From assembly GCA_031763025.1 (NCBI GenBank), contig JASSKH010000006.1:15899479-15963478 (forward strand): 64,000 bases of DNA, in the 5' to 3' direction. The notes under the pieces are model-generated. The model searched no databases, was not told the DNA's origin, and saw only the letters and a list, made by a program, of their open reading frames with translations. Shown piece after piece: positions 11,839 through 25,900 of the stretch. The stretch's first letter is position 1. Each line of letters begins with the position of its first letter. Source of the DNA: Macrocystis pyrifera. Its lineage: Eukaryota; Sar; Phaeophyceae; Laminariales; Laminariaceae. Made by a program: the position numbers and the translations under genes.

Positions 11839-14800
11839 GTGTCAAATATCATCCTACGGACAAGTGGTAGGGTAACGGGTAAAAACGCGTTTTTGACCTG
11901 GGTACCGACGTTTCACGCGCCGTACGAACAAGCGAGCGCGTATTTGAAGGTCTTGTCGCCCGAGCATGTCTACGTGGAGCATGAAAAACACAAATGTTGT
12001 TGGTCAATCGATGTGAACGCGCCGATCACAAATTAATCGACAGTGTCAAATATTATCCTACCGACAAGTGGTAAGGTAAAAAACAAATAAAACGCGCTTT
12101 TGACCTGGGTACCGACGTTTCACGTGCCGTACGAACAAGCGAGCGCGTACTTGGAGGTCCCGTCGCCCGAGCATGTCAACGTGGAGCATGAAGAACACAA
12201 ATGTTATTGGTCAATCGATATGAACGCGCCGATCACAAGTTAATTGACAGTGTCAATATTTATCCTACGGACGAGTGGTAGGGTAACGGGTAAAAACGCG
12301 TTTTTGACCTGGGTACCGACGTTTCACGTGCCGTACGAACAAGCGAGCGCGTATTTGGAGGTCTTGCCGCCCGAGCATGTCTACGTGGAGCATGAAAAAC
12401 ACAAATGTTGTTCGTTAATCGACATGAACGCGCCGTTTACAAGTTTATCGATTGTGTCAAATATTATCCTACCCACAAGTGGTAGGGTAAAAAAAAACAA
12501 AATGGCGTTTTTGACCTGGGTACCGACGTTTCACGCGCCGTACGAACAAGCGAGCGCGTATTTGAAGGTCTTGTCGCCCGAGCATGTCTACGTGGAGCAT
12601 GAAGAACACAAATGTTGTTGGTCAATCGATATGGACTCGCCGATCACAAGTTAATCAACAGTGACAAATATTATCCTACGGACGAGTGGTAGGGTAAAAG
12701 GAAAAAACACGTTTTTGACCTGGGTACCGACGTTTCACGTGCCGTACGAACAAGCGAGCGCGTATTTGGAGGTCTTGTCGCCCGAGCGTGTCTACGTAGT
12801 GTATGAAGAACACAAATGTTGTTGGTCAATCGATATGAACGCGCCGATCACAAGTTAATCGACAGTGTCAAATATTATCCTACGGACGAGTGGTAGGGTA
12901 AGAGGGAAAAAAAAAAGGCGTTTTTGACCTGGGTACCGACGTTTCACGCGCCGTACGAACAAGCGAGCGCGTATTTGAAGGTCTTGTCGCCCGAGCATGT
13001 CTACGTGGAGCATGAAAAACACAAATGTTGTTGGTCAATCGATGTGAACGCGCCGATCACAAATTAATCGACAGTGTCAAATATTATCCTACCGACAAGT
13101 GGTAAGGTAAAAAACAAATAAAACGCGCTTTTGACCTGGGTACCGACGTTTCACGTGCCGTACGAACAAGCGAGCGCGTACTTGGAGGTCACGTCGCCCG
13201 AGCATGTCAACGTGGAGCATGAAGAACACAAATGTTATTGGTCAATCGATATGAACGCGCCGATCACAAGTTAATCGACAGTGTCAATATTTATCCTACG
13301 GACGAGTGGTAGGGTAACGGGTAAAAAACGCGTTTTTGACCTGGGTACCGACGTTTCACGTGCCGTACGAACAAGCGAGCGCGTATTTGAAGGTCTTGTC
13401 GCCCGAGCATGTCTACGTGGAGCATGAAGAACACGAATGTTGTTGGTCAATCGATGTGAACGATCCGATCACAAAATAATCGACAGTGTCAAATATTATC
13501 CTACGGACAAGTGGCAGGGTAACAGGAAAAAACGCGTTTTTGACCTGGGTACCGACGTTTCACGCGCCGTACGAACAAGGGAGCGCGTATTTGAAGGTCT
13601 TGTCGCCCGAGCATGCCAACGTGGAGCACGAAAAACACAAATGTTGTTGGTCAGTCGATATGAACGCGCCGATCACAAGTTAATAGACAGTGTCAAATAT
13701 TATCCTACGGACGAGTCGTAGGGTAACGGTAACGGGTAAAACGCGTTTATGACCTGGGTACCGACGTTTCACGCGCCGTACGAACAAGCGAGCGCGTATT
13801 TGGAGGTCTTGTCGCCCGAGCATGTCTACGTGGTGTATGAAAAACACAAATGTTGTAGGTTGATCGATATGAACGCGCCGATCACAAATTAATCAACAGT
13901 GTCAAATATCATCCTACGGACAAGTGGTAGGGTAACGGGTAAAAAAAAAACGCGTTTTCGGCCTGGTAAACGACTTTTAGCGCACCGTACGAACAAGCGA
14001 GCGCGTATTTGGAGATCTTGCCGCCCGAGCAAGTCTACGTGGAGCATGAAAAACACAAATGTTGTTCGTTAATCGACATGAACGCGCCGATCACAAGTTA
14101 ATCAACAGTGACAAATATTATCCTACCCATAAGTGGTAGGGTGAAACAAAAAAAACGCGTTTTTGACCTGGGTACCGACGTTTCACGTGCCGTACGAACA
14201 AGCGAGCGCGTATTTGAAGGTCTTGTCGCCCGAGCAAGTCTACGTGGAGCATGAAGAACACAAATGTTGTTGGTCAATCGATGTGAACGATCCGATCACA
14301 AAATAATCGACAGTGTCAAATATTATCCTACGGACAAGTGGCAGGGTAACAGAAAAAAACGCGTTTTTGACCTGGGTACAGACGTTTCACGCGCCGTACG
14401 AACAAGCGAGCGCGTATTTGAAGGTCTTGTCGCCCGAGCATGTCTACGTAGAGCATGAAAAACACAAATGTTGTTGGTCAATCGATATGGACGCGCCGAT
14501 CACAAGTTAATCAACAGTGACAAATATTATCCTACGGACGAGTGGTAGGGTAAAAGGAAAAAACTCGTTTTTGACCTGGGTACCGACGTTTCACGTGCCG
14601 TACGAACAAGCGAGCGCGTATTTGGAGGTCTTGTCGCCTGAGCATGTCTACGTGGAGCATGAAGAACACAAATGTTGTTGGTCAATCGATGTGAACGATC
14701 CGATCACAAAATAATCGACAGTGTCAAATATTATCCTACGGACAAGTGGCAGGGTAACAGAAAAAAAAAAAAAAAACGCGTTTTTGACCTGGGTACAGAC

Positions 14801-15540
14801 GTTTCACGCGCCGTACGAACAAGCGAGCGCGTATTTGAAGGTCTTGTCGCCCGAGCATGTCTACGTAGAGCATGAAAAACACAAATGTTGTTGGTCAATC
14901 GATATGGACGCGCCGATCACAAGTTAATCAACAGTGACAAATATTATCCTACGGACGAGTGGTAGGGTAAAAGGAAAAAACACGTTTTTGACCTGGGTAC
15001 CGACGTTTCACGTGCCGTACGAACAAGCGAGCGCGTATTTGGAGGTCTTGTCGCCCGAGCATGTCTACGTGGAGCATGAAGAACACAAATGTTGTTGGTC
15101 AATCGATATGGACGCGCCGATCACAAGTTAATCAACAGTGACAAATATTATCCTACGGACGAGTGGTAGGGTAAAAGGAAAAAACACGTTTTTGACCTGG
15201 GTACCGACGTTTCACGTGCCGTACGAACAAGCGAGCGCGTATTTGGAGGTCTTGTCGCCCGAGCATGTCTACGTGGAGCATGAAGAACACAAATGTTGTT
15301 GGTCAATCGATATGGACGCGCCGATCACAAGTTAATCAACAGTGACAAATATTATCCTACCCATAAGTGGTAGGGTGAAACAAAAAAAACGCGTTTTTGA
15401 CCTGGGTACCGACGTTTCACGTGCCGTACGAACAAGCGAGCGCGTATTTGAAGGTCTTGTCGCCCGAGCAAGTCTACGTGGAGCATGAAGAACACAAATG
15501 TTGTTGGTCAATCGATGTGAACGATCCGATCACAAAATAA
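11839..15540 (+). repeat. higher-order satellite block, copy A
   Basis: This block starts a characteristic series of monomer variants, including the TAA-lacking dimer at 12244-12654, the AGAGGGAAAAA monomer near 12900, the CAATATTTATCC monomer near 13290 and the GATCCGATCACAAAATAA monomer near 13460. The same series recurs about 7417 bp further on (copy B). The 3' part has been locally expanded: one monomer set recurs at 14264, 15498 and 17548. The end boundary is approximate. Confidence 0.75.
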
Positions 15541-18500
15541 TCGACAGTGTCAAATATTATCCTACGGACAAGTGGCAGGGTAACAGAAAAAAACGCGTTT
15601 TTGACCTGGGTACAGACGTTTCACGCGCCGTACGAACAAGCGAGCGCGTATTTGAAGGTCTTGTCGCCCGAGCATGTCTACGTAGAGCATGAAAAACACA
15701 AATGTTGTTGGTCAATCGATATGGACGCGCCGATCACAAGTTAATCAACAGTGACAAATATTATCCTACGGACGAGTGGTAGGGTAAAAGGAAAAAACAC
15801 GTTTTTGACCTGGGTACCGACGTTTCACGTGCCGTACGAACAAGCGAGCGCGTATTTGGAGGTCTTGTCGCCTGAGCATGTCCACGTGGTGTATGAAAAA
15901 CACAAATGTTGTTGGTCAATCGACATGAACGCGCCGATCACAAGTTAATCAACAGTGTCAAATATCATCCTACGGACAAGTGGTAGGGTAACGGGTAAAA
16001 AACGCCTTTTCGGCCTGGTCAACGACCTTTAGAGCACAGTACGAACAAGCGAGCGCGTATTTGGAGGTCTTGCCGCCCGAGCAAGTCTACGTGGAGCATG
16101 AAAAACACAAATGTTGTTCGTTAATCGACATGAACGCGCCGTTTACAAGTTTATCGACTGTGTCAATTATTATCCTACCCACAAGTGGTAGGGTAAAAAA
16201 AAACAAAATGGCGTTTTTGACCTGGGTACCGACGTTTCACGCGCCGTACGAACAAGCGAGCGCGTATTTGAAGGTCTTGTCGCCCGAGCATGTCTACGTG
16301 GAGTATGAAGAACACAAATGTTGTTGGTCAATCGATATGGACGCGCCGATCACAAGTTAATCAACAGTGACAAATATTATCCTACGGACGAGTGGTAGGG
16401 TAAAAGGAAAAAAACACGTTTTTGACCTGGGTACCGACGTTTCACGTGCCGTACGAACAAGCGAGCGCGTATTTGGAGGTCTTGTCGCCTGAGCATGTCC
16501 ACGTGGTGTATGAAAAACACAAATGTTGTTGGTCAATCGACATGAACGCGCCGATCACAAGTTAATCAACAGTGTCAAATATCATCCTACGGACAAGTGG
16601 TAGGGTAACGGGTAAAAACGCCTTTTCGGCCTGGTCTACGACCTTTAGAGCACAGTACGAACAAGCGAGCGCGTATTTGGAGGTCTTGCCGCCCGAGCAA
16701 GTCTACGTGGAGCATGAAAAACACAAATGTTGTTCGTTAATCGACATGAACGCGCCGTTTACAAGTTTATCGACTGTGTCAATTATTATCCTACCCACAA
16801 GTGGTAGGGTAAAAAAAAACAAAATGGCGTTTTTGACCTGGGTACCGACGTTTCACGCGCCGTACGAACAAGCGAGCGCGTATTTGAAGGTCTTGTCGCC
16901 CGAGCATGTCTACGTGGAGTATGAAGAACACAAATGTTGTTGGTCAATCGATATGGACGCGCCGATCACAAGTTAATCAACAGTGACAAATATTATCCTA
17001 CGGACGAGTGGTAGGGTAAAAGGAAAAAACACGTTTTTGACCTGGGTACCGACGTTTCACGTGCCGTACGAACAAGCGAGCGCGTATTTGGAGGTCTTGT
17101 CGCCCGAGCATGTCTACGTGGAGCATGAAGAACACAAATGTTGTTGGTCAATCGATATGGACGCGCCGATCACAAGTTAATCAACAGTGACAAATATTAT
17201 CCTACGGACGAGTGGTAGGGTAAAAGGAAAAAACACGTTTTTGACCTGGGTACCGACGTTTCACGTGCCGTACGAACAAGCGAGCGCGTATTTGGAGGTC
17301 TTGTCGCCCGAGCATGTCTACGTGGAGCATGAAGAACACAAATGTTGTTGGTCAATCGATATGGACGCGCCGATCACAAGTTAATCAACAGTGACAAATA
17401 TTATCCTACCCATAAGTGGTAGGGTGAAACAAAAAAAAACGCGTTTTTGACCTGGGTACCGACGTTTCACGTGCCGTACGAACAAGCGAGCGCGTATTTG
17501 AAGGTCTTGTCGCCCGAGCAAGTCTACGTGGAGCATGAAGAACACAAATGTTGTTGGTCAATCGATGTGAACGATCCGATCACAAAATAATCGACAGTGT
17601 CAAATATTATCCTACGGACAAGTGGCAGGGTAACAGAAAAAAACGCGTTTTTGACCTGGGTACAGACGTTTCACGCGCCGTACGAACAAGCGAGCGCGTA
17701 TTTGAAGGTCTTGTCGCCCGAGCATGTCTACGTAGAGCATGAAAAACACAAATGTTGTTGGTCAATCGATATGGACGCGCCGATCACAAGTTAATCAACA
17801 GTGACAAATATTATCCTACGGACGAGTGGTAGGGTAAAAGGAAAAAACACGTTTTTGACCTGGGTACCGACGTTTCACGTGCCGTACGAACAAGCGAGCG
17901 CGTATTTGGAGGTCTTGTCGCCTGAGCATGTCCACGTGGTGTATGAAAAACACAAATGTTGTTGGTCAATCGACATGAACGCGCCGATCACAAGTTAATC
18001 AACAGTGTCAAATATCATCCTACGGACAAGTGGTAGGGTAACGGGTAAAAAAAATTTAAAAAAAAAACGCCTTTTCGGCCTGGTCAACGACCTTTAGAGC
18101 ACAGTACGAACAAGCGAGCGCGTATTTGGAGGTCTTGCCGCCCGAGCAAGTCTACGTGGAGCATGAAAAACACAAATGTTGTTCGTTAATCGACATGAAC
18201 GCGCCGTTTACAAGTTTATCGACTGTGTCAATTATTATCCTACCCACAAGTGGTAGGGTAAAAAAAAACAAAATGGCGTTTTTGACCTGGGTACCGACGT
18301 TTCACGCGCCGTACGAACAAGCGAGCGCGTATTTGAAGGTCTTGTCGCCCGAGCATGTCTACGTGGAGTATGAAGAACACAAATGTTGTTGGTCAATCGA
18401 TATGGACGCGCCGATCACAAGTTAATCAACAGTGACAAATATTATCCTACGGACGAGTGGTAGGGTAAAAGGAAAAAACACGTTTTTGACCTGGGTACCG

Positions 18501-18625
18501 ACGTTTCACGTGCCGTACGAACAAGCGAGCGCGTATTTGGAGGTCTTGTCGCCTGAGCATGTCCACGTGGTGTATGAAAAACACAAAAATGTTGTTGGTC
18601 AATCGACATGAACGCGCCGATCACA
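14264..18625 (+). repeat. local expansion inside the satellite, ~2.06 kb (10-monomer) sub-block
   Basis: Near-identical stretches recur at 15498 and 17548 (2050 bp), at 16061 and 18126 (2065 bp) and at 16572 and 18638 (2066 bp). A shorter 1234 bp (six-monomer) repeat links 14264 to 15498. This looks like a recent amplification between copies A and B. Confidence 0.75.
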
Positions 18626-19255
18626 AGTTAATCAACAGTGTCAAATATCATCCTACGGACAAGTGGTAGGGTAACGGGTAAAAACGCCTTTTCGGCCTGG
18701 TCTACGACCTTTAGAGCACAGTACGAACAAGCGAGCGCGTATTTGGAGGTCTTGCCGCCCGAGCAAGTCTACGTGGAGCATGAAAAACACAAATGTTGTT
18801 CGTTAATCGACATGAACGCGCCGTTTACAAGTTTATCGACTGTGTCAATTATTATCCTACCCACAAGTGGTAGGGTAAAAAAAAAAAACAAAATGGCGTT
18901 TTTGACCTGGGTACCGACGTTTCACGCGCCGTACGAACAAGCGAGCGCGTATTTGAAGGTCTTGTCGCCCGAGCATGTCTACGTGGAGTATGAAGAACAC
19001 AAATGTTGTTGGTCAATCGATATGGACGCGCCGATCACAAGTTAATCAACAGTGACAAATATTATCCTACGGACGAGTGGTAGGGTAAAAGGAAAAAACA
19101 CGTTTTTGACCTGGGTACCGACGTTTCACGTGCCGTACGAACAAGCGAGCGCGTATTTGGAGGTCTTGTCGCCCGAGCATGTCCACGTGGTGTATGAAAA
19201 ACACAAATGTTGTTGGTCAATCGACATGAACGCGCCGATCACAAGTTAATCAACA

Positions 19256-22200
19256 GTGTCAAATATCATCCTACGGACAAGTGGTAGGGTAACGGGTAAA
19301 AACGCGTTTTTGACCTGGGTACCGACGTTTCACGCGCCGTACGAACAAGCGAGCGCGTATTTGAAGGTCTTGTCGCCCGAGCATGTCTACGTGGAGCATG
19401 AAAAACACAAATGTTGTTGGTCAATCGATGTGAACGCGCCGATCACAAATTAATCGACAGTGTCAAATATTATCCTACCGACAAGTGGTAAGGTAAAAAA
19501 CAAATAAAACGCGCTTTTGACCTGGGTACCGACGTTTCACGTGCCGTACGAACAAGCGAGCGCGTACTTGGAGGTCCCGTCGCCCGAGCATGTCAACGTG
19601 GAGCATGAAGAACACAAATGTTATTGGTCAATCGATATGAACGCGCCGATCACAAGTTAATTGACAGTGTCAATATTTATCCTACGGACGAGTGGTAGGG
19701 TAACGGGTAAAAACGCGTTTTTGACCTGGGTACCGACGTTTCACGTGCCGTACGAACAAGCGAGCGCGTATTTGGAGGTCTTGCCGCCCGAGCATGTCTA
19801 CGTGGAGCATGAAAAACACAAATGTTGTTCGTTAATCGACATGAACGCGCCGTTTACAAGTTTATCGATTGTGTCAAATATTATCCTACCCACAAGTGGT
19901 AGGGTAAAAAAAAATAAAATGGCGTTTTTGACCTGGGTACCGACGTTTCACGCGCCGTACGAACAAGCGAGCGCGTATTTGAAGGTCTTGTCGCCCGAGC
20001 ATGTCTACGTGGAGCATGAAGAACACAAATGTTGTTGGTCAATCGATATGGACTCGCCGATCACAAGTTAATCAACAGTGACAAATATTATCCTACGGAC
20101 GAGTGGTAGGGTAAAAGGAAAAAAACACGTTTTTGACCTGGGTACCGACGTTTCACGCGCCGTACGAACAAGCGAGCGCGTATTTGGAGGTCTTGTCGCC
20201 CGAGCGTGTCTACGTAGTGTATGAAGAACACAAATGTTGTTGGTCAATCGATATGAACGCGCCGATCACAAGTTAACCGACAGTGTCAAATATTATCCTA
20301 CGGACGAGTGGTAGGGTAAGAGGGAAAAAGGCGTTTTTGACCTGGGTACCGACGTTTCACGCGCCGTACGAACAAGCGAGCGCGTATTTGAAGGTCTTGT
20401 CGCCCGAGCATGTCTACGTGGAGCATGAAAAACACAAATGTTGTTGGTCAATCGATGTGAACGCGCCGATCACAAATTAATCGACAGTGTCAAATATTAT
20501 CCTACCGACAAGTGGTAAGGTAAAAAACAAATAAAAAAACGTGCTTTTGACCTGGGTACCGACGTTTCACGTGCCGTACGAACAAGCGAGCGCGTACTTG
20601 GAGGTCACGTCGCCCGAGCATGTCAACGTGGATCATGAAGAACACAAATGTTATTGGTCAATCGATATGAACGCGCCGATCACAAGTTAATCGACAGTGT
20701 CAATATTTATCCTACGGACGAGTGGTAGGGTAACGGGTAAAAACGCGTTTTTGACCTGGGTACCGACGTTTCACGTGCCGTACGAACAAGCGAGCGCGTA
20801 TTTGAAGGTCTTGTCGCCCGAGCATGTCTACGTGGAGCATGAAGAACACGAATGTTGTTGGTCAATCGATGTGAACGATCCGATCACAAAATAATCGACA
20901 GTGTCAAATATTATCCTACGGACAAGTGGCAGGGTAACAGGAAAAAAAAAAAAAAAAACGTTTTTGACCTGGGTACCGACGTTTCACGCGCCGTACGAAC
21001 AAGGGAGCGCGTATTTGAAGGTCTTGTCGCCCGAGCATGCCTACGTGGAGCACGAAAAACACAAATGTTGTTGGTCAGTCGATATGAACGCGCCGATCAC
21101 AAGTTAATAGACAGTGTCAAATATTATCCTACGGACGAGTGGTAGGGTAAAAAAAAACAAAATGGCGTTTTTGACCTGGGTACCGACGTTTCACGCGCCG
21201 TACGAACAAGCGAGCGCGTATTTGGAGGTCTTGTCGCCCGAGCATGTCTACGTGGTGTATGAAAAACACAAATGTTGTAGGTTGATCGATATGAACGCGC
21301 CGATCACAAATTAATCAACAGTGTCAAATATCATCCTACGGACAAGTGGTAGGGTAACGGGTAAAAAAAACGCGTTTTCGGCCTGGTAAACGACTTTTAG
21401 CGCACCGTACGAACAAGCGAGCGCGTATTTGGAGATCTTGCCGCCCGAGCAAGTCTACGTGGAGCATGAAAAACACAAATGTTGTTCGTTAATCGACATG
21501 AACGCGCCGATCACAAGTTAATCAACAGTGACAAATATTATCCTACCCATAAGTGGTAGGGTGAAACAAAAAAAAAAAAAATACGCGTTTTTGACCTGGG
21601 TACCGACGTTTCACGTGCCGTACGAACAAGCGAGCGCGTATTTGAAGGTCTTGTCGCCCGAGCAAGTCTACGTGGAGCATGAAGAACACAAATGTTGTTG
21701 GTCAATCGATGTGAACGATCCGATCACAAAATAATCGACAGTGTCAAATATTATCCTACGGACAAGTGGCAGGGTAACAGAAAAAAAACGCGTTTTTGAC
21801 CTGGGTACAGACGTTTCACGCGCCGTACGAACAAGCGAGCGCGTATTTGAAGGTCTTGTCGCCCGAGCATGTCTACGTAGAGCATGAAAAACACAAATGT
21901 TGTTGGTCAATCGATATGGACGCGCCGATCACAAGTTAATCAACAGTGACAAATATTATCCTACGGACGAGTGGTAGGGTAAAAGGAAAAAAACTCGTTT
22001 TTGACCTGGGTACCGACGTTTCACGTGCCGTACGAACAAGCGAGCGCGTATTTGGAGGTCTTGTCGCCTGAGCATGTCCACGTGGTGTATGAAAAACACA
22101 AATGTTGTTGGTCAATCGACATGAACGCGCCGATCACAAGTTAATCAACAGTGTCAAATATCATCCTACGGACAAGTGGTAGGGTAACGGGTAAAAACGC

Positions 22201-22965
22201 CTTTTCGGCCTGGTCAACGACCTTTAGAGCACAGTACGAACAAGCGAGCGCGTATTTGGAGGTCTTGCCGCCCGAGCAAGTCTACGTGGAGCATGAAAAA
22301 CACAAATGTTGTTCGTTAATCGACATGAACGCGCCGTTTACAAGTTTATCGACTGTGTCAATTATTATCCTACCCACAAGTGGTAGGGTAAAAAAAAACA
22401 AAATGGCGTTTTTGACCTGGGTACCGACGTTTCACGCGCCGTACGAACAAGCGAGCGCGTATTTGAAGGTCTTGTCGCCCGAGCATGTCTACGTGGAGTA
22501 TGAAGAACACAAATGTTGTTGGTCAATCGATATGGACGCGCCGATCACAAGTTAATCAACAGTGACAAATATTATCCTACGGACGAGTGGTAGGGTAAAA
22601 GGAAAAAACACGTTTTTGACCTGGGTACCGACGTTTCACGTGCCGTACGAACAAGCGAGCGCGTATTTGGAGGTCTTGTCGCCCGAGCATGTCCACGTGG
22701 TGTATGAAAAACACAAATGTTGTTGGTCAATCGACATGAACGCGCCGATCACAAGTTAATCAACAGTGTCAAATATCATCCTACGGACAAGTGGTAGGGT
22801 AACGGGTAAAAAAACGCGTTTTTGACCTGGGTACCGACGTTTCACGCGCCGTACGAACAAGCGAGCGCGTATTTGAAGGTCTTGTCGCCCGAGCATGTCA
22901 ACGTGGAGCATGAAGAACACAAATGTTATTGGTCAATCGATATGAACGCGCCGATCACAAGTTAA
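19256..22965 (+). repeat. higher-order satellite block, copy B
   Basis: The monomer series repeats that of copy A at an offset of about 7415-7418 bp (12244 to 19661, 13437 to 20852). It repeats again in copy C at an offset of 3713-3716 bp (19661 to 23377, 20283 to 23999, 20697 to 24410). The unit is therefore about 3.71 kb, or 18 monomers, and A to B is two units. Confidence 0.8.
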
Positions 22966-25900
22966 TTGACAGTGTCAATATTTATCCTACGGACGAGTGG
23001 TAGGGTAACGGGTAAAAACGCGTTTTTGACCTGGGTACCGACGTTTCACGCGCCGTACGAACAAGCGAGCGCGTATTTGAAGGTCTTGTCGCCCGAGCAT
23101 GTCTACGTGGAGCATGAAAAACACAAATGTTGTTGGTCAATCGATGTGAACGCGCCGATCACAAATTAATCGACAGTGTCAAATATTATCCTACCGACAA
23201 GTGGTAAGGTAAAAAACAAATAAAACGCGCTTTTGACCTGGGTACCGACGTTTCACGTGCCGTACGAGCAAGCGAGCGCGTACTTGGAGGTCCCGTCGCC
23301 CGAGCATGTCAACGTGGAGCATGAAGAACACAAATGTTATTGGTCAATCGATATGAACGCGCCGATCACAAGTTAATTGACAGTGTCAATATTTATCCTA
23401 CGGACGAGTGGTAGGGTAACGGGTAAAAACGCGTTTTTGACCTGGGTACCGACGTTTCACGTGCCGTACGAACAAGCGAGCGCGTATTTGGAGGTCTTGC
23501 CGCCCGAGCATGTCTACGTGGAGCATGAAAAACACAAATGTTGTTCGTTAATCGACATGAACGCGCCGTTTACAAGTTTATCGATTGTGTCAAATATTAT
23601 CCTACCCACAAGTGGTAGGGTAAAAAAAAACAAAATGGCGTTTTTGACCTGGGTACCGACGTTTCACGCGCCGTACGAACAAGCGAGCGCGTATTTGAAG
23701 GTCTTGTCGCCCGAGCATGTCTACGTGGAGCATGAAGAACACAAATGTTGTTGGTCAATCGATATGGACTCGCCGATCACAAGTTAATCAACAGTGACAA
23801 ATATTATCCTACGGACGAGTGGTAGGGTAAAAGGAAAAAAACACGTTTTTGACCTGGGTACCGACGTTTCACGTGCCGTACGAACAAGCGAGCGCGTATT
23901 TGGAGGTCTTGTCGCCCGAGCGTGTCTACGTAGTGTATGAAGAACACAAATGTTGTTGGTCAATCGATATGAACGCGCCGATCACAAGTTAATCGACAGT
24001 GTCAAATATTATCCTACGGACGAGTGGTAGGGTAAGAGGGAAAAAGGCGTTTTTGACCTGGGTACCGACGTTTCACGCGCCGTACGAACAAGCGAGCGCG
24101 TATTTGAAGGTCTTGTCGCCCGAGCATGTCTACGTGGAGCATGAAAAACACAAATGTTGTTGGTCAATCGATGTGAACGCGCCGATCACAAATTAATCGA
24201 CAGTGTCAAATATTATCCTACCGACAAGTGGTAAGGTAAAAAACAAATAAAACGCGCTTTTGACCTGGGTACCGACGTTTCACGTGCCGTACGAACAAGC
24301 GAGCGCGTACTTGGAGGTCACGTCGCCCGAGCATGTCAACGTGGAGCATGAAGAACACAAATGTTATTGGTCAATCGATATGAACGCGCCGATCACAAGT
24401 TAATCGACAGTGTCAATATTTATCCTACGGACGAGTGGTAGGGTAACGGGTAAAAACGCGTTTTTGACCTGGGTACCGACGTTTCACGTGCCGTACGAAC
24501 AAGCGAGCGCGTATTTGAAGGTCTTGTCGCCCGAGCATGTCTACGTGGAGCATGAAGAACACGAATGTTGTTGGTCAATCGATGTGAACGATCCGATCAC
24601 AAAATAATCGACAGTGTCAAATATTATCCTACGGACAAGCGGCAGGGTAACAGGAAAAAACGCGTTTTTGACCTGGGTACCGACGTTTCACGCGCCGTAC
24701 GAACAAGGGAGCGCGTATTTGAAGGTCTTGTCGCCCGAGCATGCCTACGTGGAGCACGAAAAACACAAATGTTGTTGGTCAGTCGATATGAACGCGCCGA
24801 TCACAAGTTAATAGACAGTGTCAAATATTATCCTACGGACGAGTCGTAGGGTAACGGTAACGGGTAAAACGCGTTTATGACCTGGGTACCGACGTTTCAC
24901 GCGCCGTACGAACAAGCGAGCGCGTATTTGGAGGTCTTGTCGCCCGAGCATGTCTACGTGGTGTATGAAAAACACAAATGTTGTAGGTTGATCGATATGA
25001 ACGCGCCGATCACAAATTAATCAACAGTGTCAAATATCATCCTACGGACAAGTGGTAGGGTAACGGGTAAAAACGCGTTTTCGGCCTGGTAAACGACTTT
25101 TAGCGCACCGTACGAACAAGCGAGCGCGTATTTGGAGATCTTGCCGCCCGAGCAAGTCTACGTGGAGCATGAAAAACACAAATGTTGTTCGTTAATCGAC
25201 ATGAACGCGCCGATCACAAGTTAATCAACAGTGACAAATATTATCCTACCCATAAGTGGTAGGGTGAAACAAAAAAAAAAAAAAATAGCGCGTTTTTGAC
25301 CTGGGTACCGACGTTTCACGCGCCGTACGAACAAGCGAGCGCGTATTTGGAGGTCTTGTCGCCCGAGCATGTCTACGTGGTGTATGAAAAACACAAATGT
25401 TGTTGGTCAATCGACATGAACGCGCCGATCACAAGTTAATCAACAGTGACAAATATTATCCTACGGACGAGTGGTAGGGTAAAAGGAAAAAAAAAAAAAA
25501 AAACACGTTTTTGACCTGGGTACCGACGTTTCACGTGCCGTACGAACAAGCGAGCGCGTATTTGGAGGTCTTGTCGCCCGAGCATGTCTACGTGGTGTAT
25601 GAAAAACACAAATGTTGTTGGTCAATCGACATGAACGCGCCGATCACAAGTTAATCAACAGTGACAAATATTATCCTACGGACAAGTGGTAGGGTAACGG
25701 GTAAAAACGCGTTCTCGGCCTGGTAAACGACCTTTAGAGCACAGTACGAACAAGCGAGCGCGTATTTGGAGGTCTTGCCGCCCGAGCAAGTCTACGTGGA
25801 GCATGAAAAACACAAATGTTGTTCGTTAGTCGACATGAACGCGCCGTTTACAAGTTTATCGACTGTGTCAAATATTATCCTACCCACAAGTGGTAGGGTA

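Noticed and set aside
8365-25020. Dozens of near-identical 65-codon frames that look like a tandem gene family
   Set aside because: They begin with GTG, not ATG, lie in every monomer only because the unit is close to 204 bp, and are shifted whenever the A-run is not a multiple of three. No splice or regulatory context.
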